A stretch of DNA of 45,049 nucleotides from Setaria digitata. Its lineage: Eukaryota > Nematoda > Chromadorea > Rhabditida > Setariidae. Position 1 is the stretch's first letter, and each line of letters starts with the position of its first letter. The position numbers and the translations under genes are program-made. The notes under the pieces are model-generated. The model did no database searches. It was not told the origin of the DNA and saw nothing but the letters and a program-made list of their open reading frames with translations. Positions 25,801-41,299 of this stretch are shown here, in pieces. The stretch lies in assembly GCA_003640385.1 (NCBI GenBank), contig RCAB01000494.1:1-45049 (forward strand), in the 5' to 3' direction.

Positions 25801-26970
25801 GGAAAAGAGAATTTCAATCATTTAATTAGAGTGACAGTTTTGCTTGCTTTTTCATTTTATCCTAAGTAATTAATGATATCGTTCACACTTCAACAGAATG
25901 CTATCTGATACAAAAATTATCAGTCATTTAACTAAAAGTTTTTTTTTTTTTTTAAAGAACAAAAAAAAATAAACTTTCTGGAGCAGAAAAAAAAAAGTCC
26001 TTTTTTAATGATGTCTTTGGAATGCCTGATATTTTCGATATTTTCGACAAATCGTCTTGACAATTGGTACAAGAAAGTGCAAAAAATTTGTAAATGAATG
26101 ATTCAGACAAGGAAATGTGAATGAACAGTAAGTAAACTGTTGTAATGAAATTTGAAAATTGATTCAAACTTTTTTTTTTTTCATTTTTAAATGTTGAAGT
26201 TACTTTGAGGGTAGAAATTTTAACTTCTCCCTTATCAATGCGTTTTTTTTTCCTTTCTTTACTCTTCTATTCTTTCTTTCTTTTTTTTTGATTCATTTCT
26301 AATTTTAAATGTTTTAATTGTTGTTTTTCTGATGGATAAATTGCAAATAAATGCGTTCATTCAACTTCTCATTTCATCTCCAAATACGTCAATCAGATAC
26401 TTCGTATTATATATCAATTTCATGCATAATCATTTTCTTGCAGAATTCTCTTCTCAATTTATAATCAACAAATCACTGCAAAGTTACTGCTTCCTGTATT
26501 TTCACTTTTTTTTTTCTCTCTGTTTAATTAATTTTAATGTTGTGGTAGCAAATTTGACAGTGAGATAATGTCTCAAAATGGTTTATTGGAAGATGGGCAA
26601 GAAAGAAGAAAATGAATTAGCACTGAAATTATTATTTTTGCAATCTTTCCTTAAAAGAATGTCTACCACTTTTTGGGATATTTTTCAAAGACTTTGTTAC
26701 ATGTCTCAGTGGCTTCATCTTCCAATCGCATAATTAGTGTAAATGATTTGAAATTAATTTAACGATGATTTGATTAATACACAATTAATTAATAAAATTA
26801 TCTGCTGAAAGAATTGTTTTTTGTTAAAATCCACTGCTTACTGCTCATAATAGTTTTTTTTTTTCTTGGAAAGATTGGAAGTGAAAGTATTAATAGATTC
26901 ATTCATTAATTAACTCATTACTGCAACTGTATGTCATCATCTTTCACTCCACTGTTGATCTTTTTTGCAG
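20650..26970. other. Long AT-rich interval without a recognisable gene
   Basis: Over 6 kb I find no exon with coding character on either strand. The interval is very AT-rich. Long homopolymers are frequent and almost all are T on the plus strand (about 21155, 21597, 22965, 23514, 24037, 24067, 25097, 25578, 25759 and 25940; one A18 at 22780). It also holds an (AT)n run at about 22714-22735 and a (GA)n run at about 25309-25329. It could be intergenic or one or more large introns of a plus-strand gene ending at 27798. Confidence 0.55.
21098..21344. repeat. 123-bp direct duplication joined by a single N (assembly artefact)
   Basis: Bases 21098-21220 and 21222-21344 differ by one base seen (G or A after the T tract) and flank one N at 21221. 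This is the same unmerged-contig pattern as elsewhere. No gene is affected. Confidence 0.95.
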
Positions 26971-27798
26971 CTACATTAAACACTAGTGAAAGAACACGTT
27001 TTTCACGTTTAACCGTGACAAGAAAAAGACACTTTCTCCATCATACATCATCATCAACAAATTCTGCAAAAATCCTAAAACTTTTTGCTTTGCTGTTATG
27101 GTAAATCTATTATTATCCTCTTGCAAAAGGTGCTAATTTTAAAATAGAAAAGCATGCAAGCAACAAAATGGATATAATAATAATAAGTTACAATATTGAA
27201 TTTCATACTTTCATATTTTACTGCTATATCGATGCCTGGAAACTTTGATCTCTTCGTTAAATTTGAAATTTAAACCCAATTTGTTGTTTAAGAACTGACA
27301 AATTTCATCGATATAGAAGTAACAAAAAATTTTAAACAATGTTAAATGATTTGCATCTTTTTCCAAGAATTTTTTTGCTTTGTTTTTTGAGCGCAACATT
27401 TTTTTTTTCTGGATTATTTTAACGAAATTCATTCAAATTCAATTCATTTCTATCCAGTTTCTTCCCCTTCCTTTACATTTGCAATTATCATCAAACAACT
27501 GCTAATGGTCTTGATAAATAGCAAGCAAATAAACTTACATCCACTGTACCATCACGAATTTACATGTTTAAAAGAGTGGCAATTAGACTAAACTTATTTA
27601 GTTCAAATTAAATTGCTTCAAATGAACATAACTGATTTGTTTCAAATTTAGCATAGAAAAATATTTCATTCATTTTAATAGAACATAATTCAATGAAAAT
27701 TGAATAATTTCGTTTTTTTTTTTCCTTTTTTTTTTTACAGCATCCAAAAATTGAAAGAAACAAGTGCTGTATCGCCACTTAAATATCCGATATTGTGA
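26971..27798 (+). CDS. Candidate 3' exon pair of an unidentified gene
   Basis: Exon 26971-27100 follows a strong TTTTTTGCAG acceptor and reads LNTSERTRFSRLTVTRKRHF and NSAKILKLFALLL with a GTAAAT donor. It joins in phase to 27741-27798, after TTTTTTACAG, which reads CIQKLKETSAVSPLKYPIL and then TGA. There is no ATG in the first exon, so any gene must begin further upstream in the AT-rich interval. The protein is basic and serine-rich with no recognised domain. Two strong acceptors and matching phase support it, but AT-rich sequence gives chance matches. Confidence 0.3.
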
Positions 27799-28722
27799 TG
27801 TAGGATAATTATCCTGAAATATTATCCAGAGTTCCTGAAAATACCGTCATTCTTTTTTTCATTTTCACTACATCACCAAACATGTAATCTCAGTGATTTA
27901 TTACATTCATCTTCGATTTAACAAAAAATTTTGCCATCTTCTTTGATGCTAACAGGATTGGCATTTGCAGAAAGCAAATAACTTCTGAATATCCTATCTG
28001 ATTTGCCGTAGCACCGGAGCACGTCTAGCATCACGTGCTTCGTTCAATTAATGATGACATTTTCTATTATCATCATTTTAAAAAAATTTAAAATTTTAAA
28101 GATTATTGGAGATTTTTAAGATTTTTAAACTTTCATCCATCTTCATCTCCTTATCACTGTTATCAACAGCATCTTCTGTGCAAAAATGCTCCCAAAAAGT
28201 ATACATAGCTGATCAAAAAAAAAAAGTTATCCTCGTTTCAGTTTAAGGTGTAATTTCTCAAAATAAATGATGCATTGCTTTTGAAATCAGTAATAGTCTA
28301 ATGGTTATACGGAAACAGAATTTATCAACGACCACTGCTACAGCTTATCATTCTCTTATTTTAATTTTTATTTTTTATTTTTTTTTTTTAACCTCTCTTC
28401 TTCCTCCTCTTAAGAACGAAAGGGAAATTTAATGTTGTCAAGAGTGATTGACGAAATTCTCCTCTACATATCTTCCAAAGGATTATATATTTCTTCCTCT
28501 TCAAATGTTATTCAATTTTGCTAACTAATTTTATCAACTTTACTTGGTTCTTTTTTTTTCTTTTTTCCCCACTACTAGAAGTCTGTTTACATCATTACTG
28601 CACTGTCACGTTAGTGTTACGTAAAATACGTGGCCTTGTTGAAAGGAGCAGTCATTTATTGTAGATTTTAAACAAAGAGAAACGAGAAAAATGGTGGATT
28701 AGAAAAAAAAGCGACGCATACG
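27799..28722. other. Region upstream of the acetylcholinesterase gene
   Basis: No exon is convincing. The stretch is AT-rich with T tracts near 28378 and 28552 and should contain the acetylcholinesterase promoter. Confidence 0.5.
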
Positions 28723-33439
<4,717 letters not shown>

Positions 33440-33647
33440 TTAATTTCTAACTTGTAGTGTCATCTACCCCATTTATTAATTAACTTCTGTACATTCCAAT
33501 TAAGTTTCATTAACTAATTCGTCAATTTTTTTCTGACAATTGCTTAAATTTCCATTGTCTTCCTCAAAATTGTGAATAAGCTTTGTTTCATGTTGATTTA
33601 TTCTGTGAATTAAATTTTAAAAGATTTAGGAAAATAAGCAACAATCC

Positions 33648-33688
33648 GAAAATTCTTAATCGAGTTTCTGAATCGATTAAGAATTTTC
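33648..33688. other. Perfect 16-bp inverted repeat with 9-base loop
   Basis: GAAAATTCTTAATCGA at 33648-33663 is the exact reverse complement of 33673-33688, with a nine-base loop between. It lies about 210 bases after the acetylcholinesterase stop and before an AATAAA at about 33722, so it may be a 3' UTR stem-loop. Confidence 0.85.
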
Positions 33689-34528
33689 ACGTAGGGATGA
33701 TTGCATGAGGCGAGAACAGGGAATAAATAATTTGTTATTCAACAGTAGGAGTTTAAATTTTATGGGTTGTAGAGACCATCTCTAAGGCTTATAATTGAGC
33801 AAAAAAAATTTGCCAAATTTATAAAATTTTGATTAGTATTCTGAAAATTTAAGTGGTAATGACAGCTATTTTTGCACTATTCGATTGTTCAAATTTATTA
33901 ATCGAACATCATCCTTCAGATAATTTTTGATTAAATTGATAACTAAATTTGAATAATTACTCTGGAAATTTCTATATTTTAGAATTTTCTGGGGTATTTT
34001 TTTTTTTGATTGAATTTTGGATTGTCTCTTAAAATTGCTTGTTTTTTTTTTTTTTTTTTTTCATTTTGATGTTTTACGAATATATTCTTTTATTTCCATC
34101 CGTTAATGAAACCTCAATTCTGATTCTGGTGAATTTTCCGCTTGTCCATTTTCCACTACCCATTCTAGGTATTAAAGAAAATCGAAATAGATGACAATCT
34201 AGTCTCAGAAATTTTCTTTTTTCCCTCTCCATATAATTATATTTTTTTTTTTAAAAAATCCTTTACCGCATGATTTATTAATGTTTTTTTTTTTTTCGCT
34301 TTGTAGACATGCCTTTTTCTATGACTGTACAAGATGTAATCATTTTCAAATTTAATTTGCTTCTCAAAAATTAAAAATTAGGAATTTCTGAATCAAGATG
34401 ATATCATCTCCTCACATAATTGTATTTGAGTTCATATAAAGCCAAGTGTTAACCCATAATCATATCATCGTCACTTTTTTAGTATTTTATAGTTTACGTT
34501 GCATTCTTATTTCGCTTATGAAGGAAGT

Positions 34529-34590
34529 TGTGTATGTATGTATGTATGTGTGTGTATGTGTGTGTGTGTATGTATGTATGTATGCGTGTC
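34529..34590. repeat. GT/GTAT microsatellite
   Basis: The plus strand shows alternating TATG and TG units (TGTATGTATGTATGTATG, then TGTGTGTGTATG). It is a simple repeat in the convergent intergenic region. Confidence 0.9.
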
Positions 34591-34880
34591 AGTGGTACGT
34601 GTGTGCGCGTAACCTTTCACCTTGCTAAATATTTGCTTGTAGAGCGAATTACTTTCCAATTTTTTTTTTTTAAACAAAGTTAAAACTTACGTAGTACGTC
34701 TCGAAACGTATCCACTGCACGGATTCAGAATCTTTTAAGGTAAACGTGGAGAAAAGTATTCTGTCAAATTGAAATTATCCAATTAAACTATACGGATGAA
34801 CTTAATTAAACCGATTTCTTCACTATTCTAGCTGTTAATCTTTCGCTTACAGATGGTGGTGAATTTTTTTTCAGTCTTTA

Positions 34881-34886
34881 TTTATT
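34881..34886 (-). terminator. Polyadenylation signal AATAAA of the galectin gene
   Basis: TTTATT on the plus strand is AATAAA on the minus strand, about 185 bases after the galectin stop at 35070. A second overlapping copy lies at 34877-34882. Confidence 0.5.
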
Positions 34887-35069
34887 ATAAAAGAAAGAAA
34901 AAGTATAGAATGAAAAAAAGAGAAAAGAGAGAGAAAAGAAAGAACTTCAAGAAGAATTACGGATATATCGAATTTACAACTCCATATAAATGATAAGCAT
35001 ACAGAGTCTAGGAAGGTTTTAAGACCTTTCTAAGAGGGAATAAAAGGTAAATGAGCAGGTAAGGATGCT

Positions 35070-38000
35070 CTATACACCAACTGCATTATTAACTGTAACA
35101 GAAAATATTTCACATTCGCCGTCAATTTCCAAAGTTTCAATATCGTCTGGTGAACCACGATGCGCAAATGTCGCAAATCGAACACCATTGAAGAAAAGTT
35201 GGAAGCTGTATCTCTCATTGATAATCGTTATATCGGCACTAAAATGAAAAATTATTTGTCTGTTAGTGAAATTATTCCAGTGAATTCTTCCCATAGTTTA
35301 TCCGAAATTTGCCATAATGCTGAAATGCTTGAAACAATAAGTTTGAATTTCTAAATGTTCTACAACATTTATAGTAAAGATAAAGAGAGAATCTAAATGG
35401 AAAATGTTATAAATTTTAAAATATCAAGCATACTTTACACTAGTCACAATACATTGTGGCTAATGTAATGAAACGAATGCTTATAGAAAAAATGAAAAAA
35501 AAAAAGGACATTTCGCCTTTGACGATCGGCAAAGCACCCTCACGTTCTTCACGTCCCCAAGCGTTATTTTCCATTGCGTTACGTACCACAGCACCTTCAT
35601 TAAAGCGTACCGATACTTGCAATGCGTACTGTCGATTAGAATGATATAAATTGATGTTAAATCGTTTGCCTAAAAATTTATAAATTTAAAATTCACTAAT
35701 TATTCCTTTTGAATTAGTCTATTCTACGTTCACTTCAATTATCACATAATTAAGTAGTTCGTATCACACCATTTTCATACTCAATTCCTAACTTATTTTT
35801 GCCTTCATTACTTTAAACTGTGACGTTACAAAATCCAGTCATTAACGGTATGAGATGACACAATAAAATGTGATAAGGACTGTTTATTATGTGATATCAT
35901 AAATGATATGATAAATGCACTCATTGAAAATAATTCTATTTATCTGGATAAAATTTCTCAATAATAAATTTATCAAATTTTTTTCCAGTTTTGAATCTGT
36001 TAAAGCAAACAATATCATTCCTTGGATTACACGTGGTTTTATTGTTTGTTAATTAATTGGCCATCATTATTATTATCACTAGGTATTCTAATTTGGTAAA
36101 TTAGTCAAAAAGACTACTCAGTAGAAGAATAAAGAATATTTACCAGTTGGCAGAAGAGAAATATCCAGTCTTTTTCCCGGGAATACTTTGGCAATCGCTG
36201 TGTACGGTATCGGAAATACTCGACCACCATAGTGGAATAATCGAAGATTAACCAAATCTCCACTAACTGATACGTGATCCACCTGAAGCAAAATTTACTT
36301 CGAAAACCTTATCAGTATCAGAATCTTATCACTGGAAGGAAATTGAATGCACTTCAATTTTTATCACTTTTAAAAATTGAGATAGCTTATAATTCCACAT
36401 TCTCACTCAATTCATCAAGTAAATAGCGTAGTAGTATTTGAGTTACGTGAAATAAGATCTATTAAAATTTCAGATTAGTTATGGCAATTAAGAAAAACTA
36501 ATTACTAGGACGTTAATCTATCTGTAAAAGCCACTCAAAACTCTGAAAATCAACAAAATTATGCGTCAACATGTGTGAAATTTAAGTATTGAAAAATGAG
36601 ACATATTTCCTGAACTAAGACATAACTCAATAAAGATGAGTTTTTTTAACTTACCCCATCAAGTGGCGCCTTCTGATCGAACGTACCCGCTTCCATACGA
36701 TTAGCAAAGATCTGTATGATTCAAATTATTTTAAACTTATATTACAAACGATAGAAGCTATTGTCATTTTGATAAGATGGTCAAACTTGTGATAAGCTTG
36801 TTGACTTTAGATGACTGTATCAAACGACATGATTTCCCTAATTATGCAGCAATAAAAATTCTATTGTAATGTCTAGACGAGATTCAATTAGAGTTGCAGT
36901 TAGCTCAGAAATAGAACTCACTCTTTATAAGAGTTATGTTCATCGTTTGCAATAGCATAACAGGTGAGGTTAAAGGTCAATCTCTACGAAAGATTTCTTG
37001 GCCTAAATTGAATCAGAATCAGGAATCACACCTGGTACTTATTATTGATGATACGAATTCGGATATCCATTTCCGTATTTGGCTTAAAGAAATTCTTTAG
37101 TCGTTGCTCATTACTGCCCCAAGTACCATCAACATATGAATTATAAACCATTTTACCTGGAACAAAGAAGCTAATGCAATGAATTAGTCTAAATGCTGAA
37201 TGAGGAAAGAAGATTACCTTCGTCAAATCGGATACTAAGATGCAATGGTAGATTGGCATTCTTGTCAGCGCCTTTATGGAAGTTAATATCAATTCTGAAA
37301 TGTGTTAGTTTAAAATAGTCCATTTAATATCTATCAGTTCATTTTTTGATTTTAGGTTAGAGAATTAATGAGCCAATCTCATAAGTCAAACAGGAGGATT
37401 TCCAAATGTACAGATTATTTTATTTATTAAAATATATGCATGATTTTAAGATGAGGTTGAACAATGATCAGAGGAATACTTATCAAAAATTATTATTTAG
37501 TGATAAGAAATTTTTTTTTTTTCACTGTAAAAGATGACGATTCGCAGAGATGAACTGCTTCAGAGGAGCGGATGGTTCAGGAAGCAAAAAGTGATTGGTG
37601 ATAGATTCATTAATTAAGTTTCAATTTCCATGAAGGTGAATAGTTTTCATGATACTAAGAAATGATTTATGAAAATGAAAAAATACCTTTTAGCATCAGG
37701 TTTGATCATACCAACCGCATGAACGGTTTGTCCTTCTTGAAATGGCTGACTGATTCGTGTTTTAAAAGGTACATTCTGTAACAGGTGATGATTGTTTCAT
37801 TAAACAGACGATGTAATCTTGCATTAATTAATCGCTAATTACCGAAATTAGGAAAGGTGAGCTCTTTGCACTAAGCAGTGTGACAACTTTCTAGTATCAC
37901 TATTGCTAAGATTTAGACATCAATAACCATCTATCCTTTACTATTTTAAAATTCTCAGCAAAATAATAATATTAAATTTAGTTTTAGATGCTGTAATTTG

Positions 38001-38213
38001 CTCTATGCAGTTTAAGAATCAAAAATAGATTATTCAGTTTGATAGGTGGTAAAATCTAGTTGACATAATTGTTTTAACAGATTGGAGAGTACCATGAATA
38101 TAGGCTAGGCATAATTACGAGTAAAATCCTGATCAAGAACTTATTTGATTTATGGCACTTACATATTGTCTTTCACCGATGAATTTCTTATAATTGATCT
38201 CTTTTGATTGCAT
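35070..38213 (-). CDS. Tandem-repeat galectin (two carbohydrate-recognition domains)
   Basis: This is a 288-aa beta-galactoside-binding lectin, the common 32-kDa type of nematodes, usually released without a signal peptide. Minus-strand exons are 38213-38163, 37775-37687, 37294-37218, 37156-37032, 36711-36655, 36282-36144, 35669-35510 and 35238-35070; all phases close. It begins MQSKEINYKKFIGERQY. CRD1 carries LPLHLSIRFDEG and VYNSYVDGTWGSNEQR (His65, Arg69, Asn78, Trp85, Glu89, Arg91). CRD2 carries ALQVSVRFNEG and VVRNAMENNAWGREER (Arg201, Asn210, Trp217, Glu220, Arg222), with Gln197 where the first ligand-contact residue is usually His. Both domains have Ser at the usual Asn of the HxNxR motif, which may narrow sugar specificity. 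The frame stays open upstream of the ATG through a hydrophobic segment. Identity is secure; the exact N-terminus is less so. Confidence 0.95.
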
Positions 38214-38363
38214 TCCATCGTGACCTGTCTCATCAGCATCGTTTAAACTATTAGTTAAGCAGATCTTTAGTGTCAAGCCAAGTAATATTGACACTAAACA
38301 TATACAAATATCATATATAAGAACTGCTGATTTCAGAAGATTGAGATAATTTAATATGTTCTC
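38214..38363 (-). other. In-frame hydrophobic extension upstream of galectin ATG
   Basis: From the TGA at 38366-38364 the galectin frame is open for 50 codons without an ATG. It reads through a hydrophobic run (SAVLIYDICICLVSILLGLT) and a polar linker (NSLNDADETGHDG). A TTCTGAAATCAG acceptor ends at 38327. It is either 5' leader or part of an alternative coding exon. Confidence 0.4.
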
Positions 38364-40664
38364 TCAATTTTCATTAAGATTAAAAAAATAAGGGGAAAAA
38401 TATGTGAGAATGTTTGAAAATTAGGAAAATGATAACGAAGTACTGTTGCAACTGAAGACGAACAAGTGTAAATGCCAACTTTATTTGTTTAATTAGCAAT
38501 TTTAATTACGAATCTTTTAAGTCATTGAAATGAAAATAATAAGAGACTATAAAAATATACATATTATGTAGTATTAACAGTCTAAAATGGCTTATACTGT
38601 TGGTATTAATTAATAGTAATATTCTGCTCTCATTCTCATCATATCACCACTATTTATCAGGGAATTTTTTATCCAGCCTCATTTTTTCCAGAAGACATTC
38701 AACTGCAATTCCAGAAATACCACTCTTCTACTGAGAAACTCAATGCCCGCACATGATAAAATTAAATAAACTTTTACCGTTTAATCTGCATTTATTTGTA
38801 AAAAATATACGAGTTCCGGAAAATGATATCCAGAAAAAATTTCGTGCTATCAAAGATTTCAATTTTGTATTAAGATTTAGATGAAAGCCAAATTAAGCTG
38901 CAAATGTTCAGATGCGGAAAATGATGAAGTAGAAACAACTGCTGTGGTACATTTTCCAAACTTTTCTTTCTCTTTCTTTGTTAATTTTCATTGCTGTAGG
39001 AGGAGAAGAATTGATGTTAACAAAGAAGCCAACTTACCTTTCAACGAATATTTCATTGTTGATCTAAAAAGAGAAAAAAAAAGTCAAAATTTTCATAAAA
39101 TATTGTATTGTTTACTAGAGAAACGAGAAGGCATTCCAGTCTTTCCTGATTAACAATTCTGGATAAACATTATTATCATTTTCAATGAGAGAAAAATACG
39201 GTATGCTAAATTTTTTTAATAATTAGACAAATGATTCTAGTTTTATCTCTTCATCTCTTCTTCCTGAATTAGATTAAACCGGAAATAAAAAACGAATTAA
39301 CGGATTTCGATTCTTTGTTATTCGTGAAATTTCGATTACAAATACATTGAAATAATCATATGAAAAATGAAACTGAAAAGAAGATGGAAAGTACAGTGAA
39401 ATGAGCAACTAATCTGATAACATCAAAGAAGCTACTAGTTCGATGATAAGCAATAAGCAACTAATCTGATAACATCAAAGAAGCTACTAGTTCGATGATA
39501 GCCATAAGTTGCAAAACATATTTGCTAGCCGATTGCTTTCAATGTGTCTTGAGGAAATGCTATCGTGTTGAATTTGAAGCAATTAATAAAACATAAACGC
39601 CAAATGTTGTTCAGCTAAAACTCAACTACTTTCTTCACATTCTTCACTCTTTCAAAATTCGAAACTTCGATCGAAATTTTGTTAAGTTTTAATTATTTAC
39701 CAATGCTGTTGTTGCATGTTTCACGTTTTTCAAATTTTTCAAAATTCGAGAAAAAAAAAATTTAAGTTTGAGTTTTAGCAATTTCGGCTTGTAGCTCACC
39801 AATTAATCATTAATTAAAGCAGCAATGATGAGCTAAAATTAGCCGTCTAACTTCTTTTCCTCGAATGTTTATCATCCAAGCATCCCAAACTTTTTTTTAT
39901 TTAATGCCTCACAAAAGTGCAACAAAAATCTACACATGTTAATAACAATACCTGTGTTGAAAAATGTTAATAACAGCAATAATCTTAGCGAATTTCGATA
40001 GTTTTAAGACAATAATTATATAATTAGAGGATCCGAAATAATCACTTTTCAACACAGGCTATAAACAGATCTCCAAAACGGTCAATAAATCCGAAATTTT
40101 CAAGTCTCTCAGCATTTTTCCACACTTTTCTAAAAGCTTCCTCAATCCCTTCTTTCATTCATTTACTTATTTCCCATTTTCACTGATTTATTTATTTTTT
40201 TTATTTGTTTTTATCTCTTTAAAATTCCAAACTTTCTGATCGAGAAATAAATTCAGAAATTTTTTAACCACCTGTTTACTGAAATTATTTGAAATAAATG
40301 TCTTAACAATGATGATAACTAATTCACTATATTTATTACCTTTTTACATTCTGCTTCTACATTGTTTACTTTTCTAAAATATTTTTATCTGCAACAGACA
40401 AATGTAAACATGTATAGTAAGTACTGATACACTGATATACATGAAAGATATACTGATATGCATAAACAGCTGTGCAATGCCTTGGAATGATGCTTAATTA
40501 GTCTGTCTCGAGCTGTACTCGTAAGAGACATCTATCTAATGCTTTCTTCATTTTTGCATTTGAGAAAATTTGCATAATAGATAAGAAATGTACATAAGTA
40601 AAGAAAAGGAAATATGCCATAGGAGTTTTTCGATAGTTGCCATCAGTTAGCCGTTCCGGAAAGA
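38364..40664. other. Intergenic region upstream of galectin
   Basis: No convincing gene is seen. A plus frame at 38881-39153 is low in coding character. The one structured element is a 52-bp tandem duplication at 39404-39500. The rest is AT-rich. Confidence 0.5.
39404..39500. repeat. 52-bp tandem duplication
   Basis: AGCAACTAATCTGATAACAT and the following bases (39404-39455) recur from 39456 with near-perfect identity for 45 bases. No N separates the copies, so this is likely a real duplication. Confidence 0.9.
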
Positions 40665-40742
40665 TGTCGAGTAGAGGAGTTCGAGCTAGTCGTAGTGGTG
40701 CTCTTGAAGTCAACGGTGCTGGTGATTGTGCTGAACGTAAGG
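40665..40742 (+). CDS. Candidate first exon of an unidentified gene
   Basis: ATG at 40665 opens MSSRGVRASRSGALEVNGAG followed by DCAERK, then a good GTAAGA donor after AAG. A TTTTTCGATAG acceptor lies about 30 bases upstream and could receive a spliced leader. The short frame is less AT-rich than its surroundings. A possible next exon at 40838-40949 (RSFNQQSCNRFSS, DKEYYHNSIIIYLPVEYLG) is in a compatible phase but has a weak acceptor. The start resembles the head of intermediate-filament or chromatin proteins only loosely, so I give no name. A 137-codon frame on the opposite strand competes. Confidence 0.32.
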
Positions 40743-41159
40743 TAAGAAAGTGTTGTCTGCCTAATTTGCAGAGAAAGCTTTTTCTTTTTCGTTTTTCAAA
40801 CTGAAACTTCAAAATATCACACATTATGCGAAGAGCAGAAGCACTGATTTGCGAAGTTTTAATCAGCAGAGCTGTAATCGGTTCAGCTCGAATGATAAGG
40901 AATATTATCACAACTCAATCATAATCTATTTGCCAGTCGAATATTTGGGTACGAAAGGAACTTATTTTTGTCATTTTCAAATTGTTGTGCAATTGTGCCA
41001 ATGAAAAAGAGCAACAAAACAACGACCTTGAAGGGTTCACTGAACTATTTCCTTCAACTTCTCTACATCACATCAACCCTGAACGCAACTCACATACAAC
41101 ATGTGCAATGAACCCTTCTTGAAGACAGCAGATCCTACTGCCACAGTTACAGTACAAAC

Positions 41160-41225
41160 AGGCGAACTGACCCCGAACTATGGTTATGAATAGAGCAGAA
41201 CTGACCTCGAACTACGGTTGTGCAT
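41160..41225. repeat. Imperfect 34-bp tandem repeat
   Basis: GAACTGACCCCGAACTATGG at 41164 recurs as GAACTGACCTCGAACTACGG at 41198, with a few substitutions in each unit. Confidence 0.7.
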
Positions 41226-41299
41226 ACTGTAATGACGAGACAAAACTTATGGAAGATACAGGTCAATCTCGATTATGGGGTTATTGCAGTGAGTGGTTA

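Larger units (their letters stand above)
33440..35069. other. Convergent intergenic region between acetylcholinesterase and galectin
   Basis: Both flanking genes end here. It contains a hairpin at 33648-33688, a possible acetylcholinesterase poly-A signal (AATAAA at about 33722), T tracts near 34000 and 34050, and a GT/GTAT microsatellite at about 34529-34590. No coding exon is visible. Confidence 0.6.

Noticed and set aside
38881..39153. 90-codon plus frame upstream of galectin
   Set aside because: Poor coding character and poly-A/T-derived residues. An internal GT/AG pair would shorten it to 26 residues.
40498..40911. 137-codon minus-strand frame
   Set aside because: It covers the better plus-strand first exon, has no recognisable domain, and its composition is that of a shadow frame.
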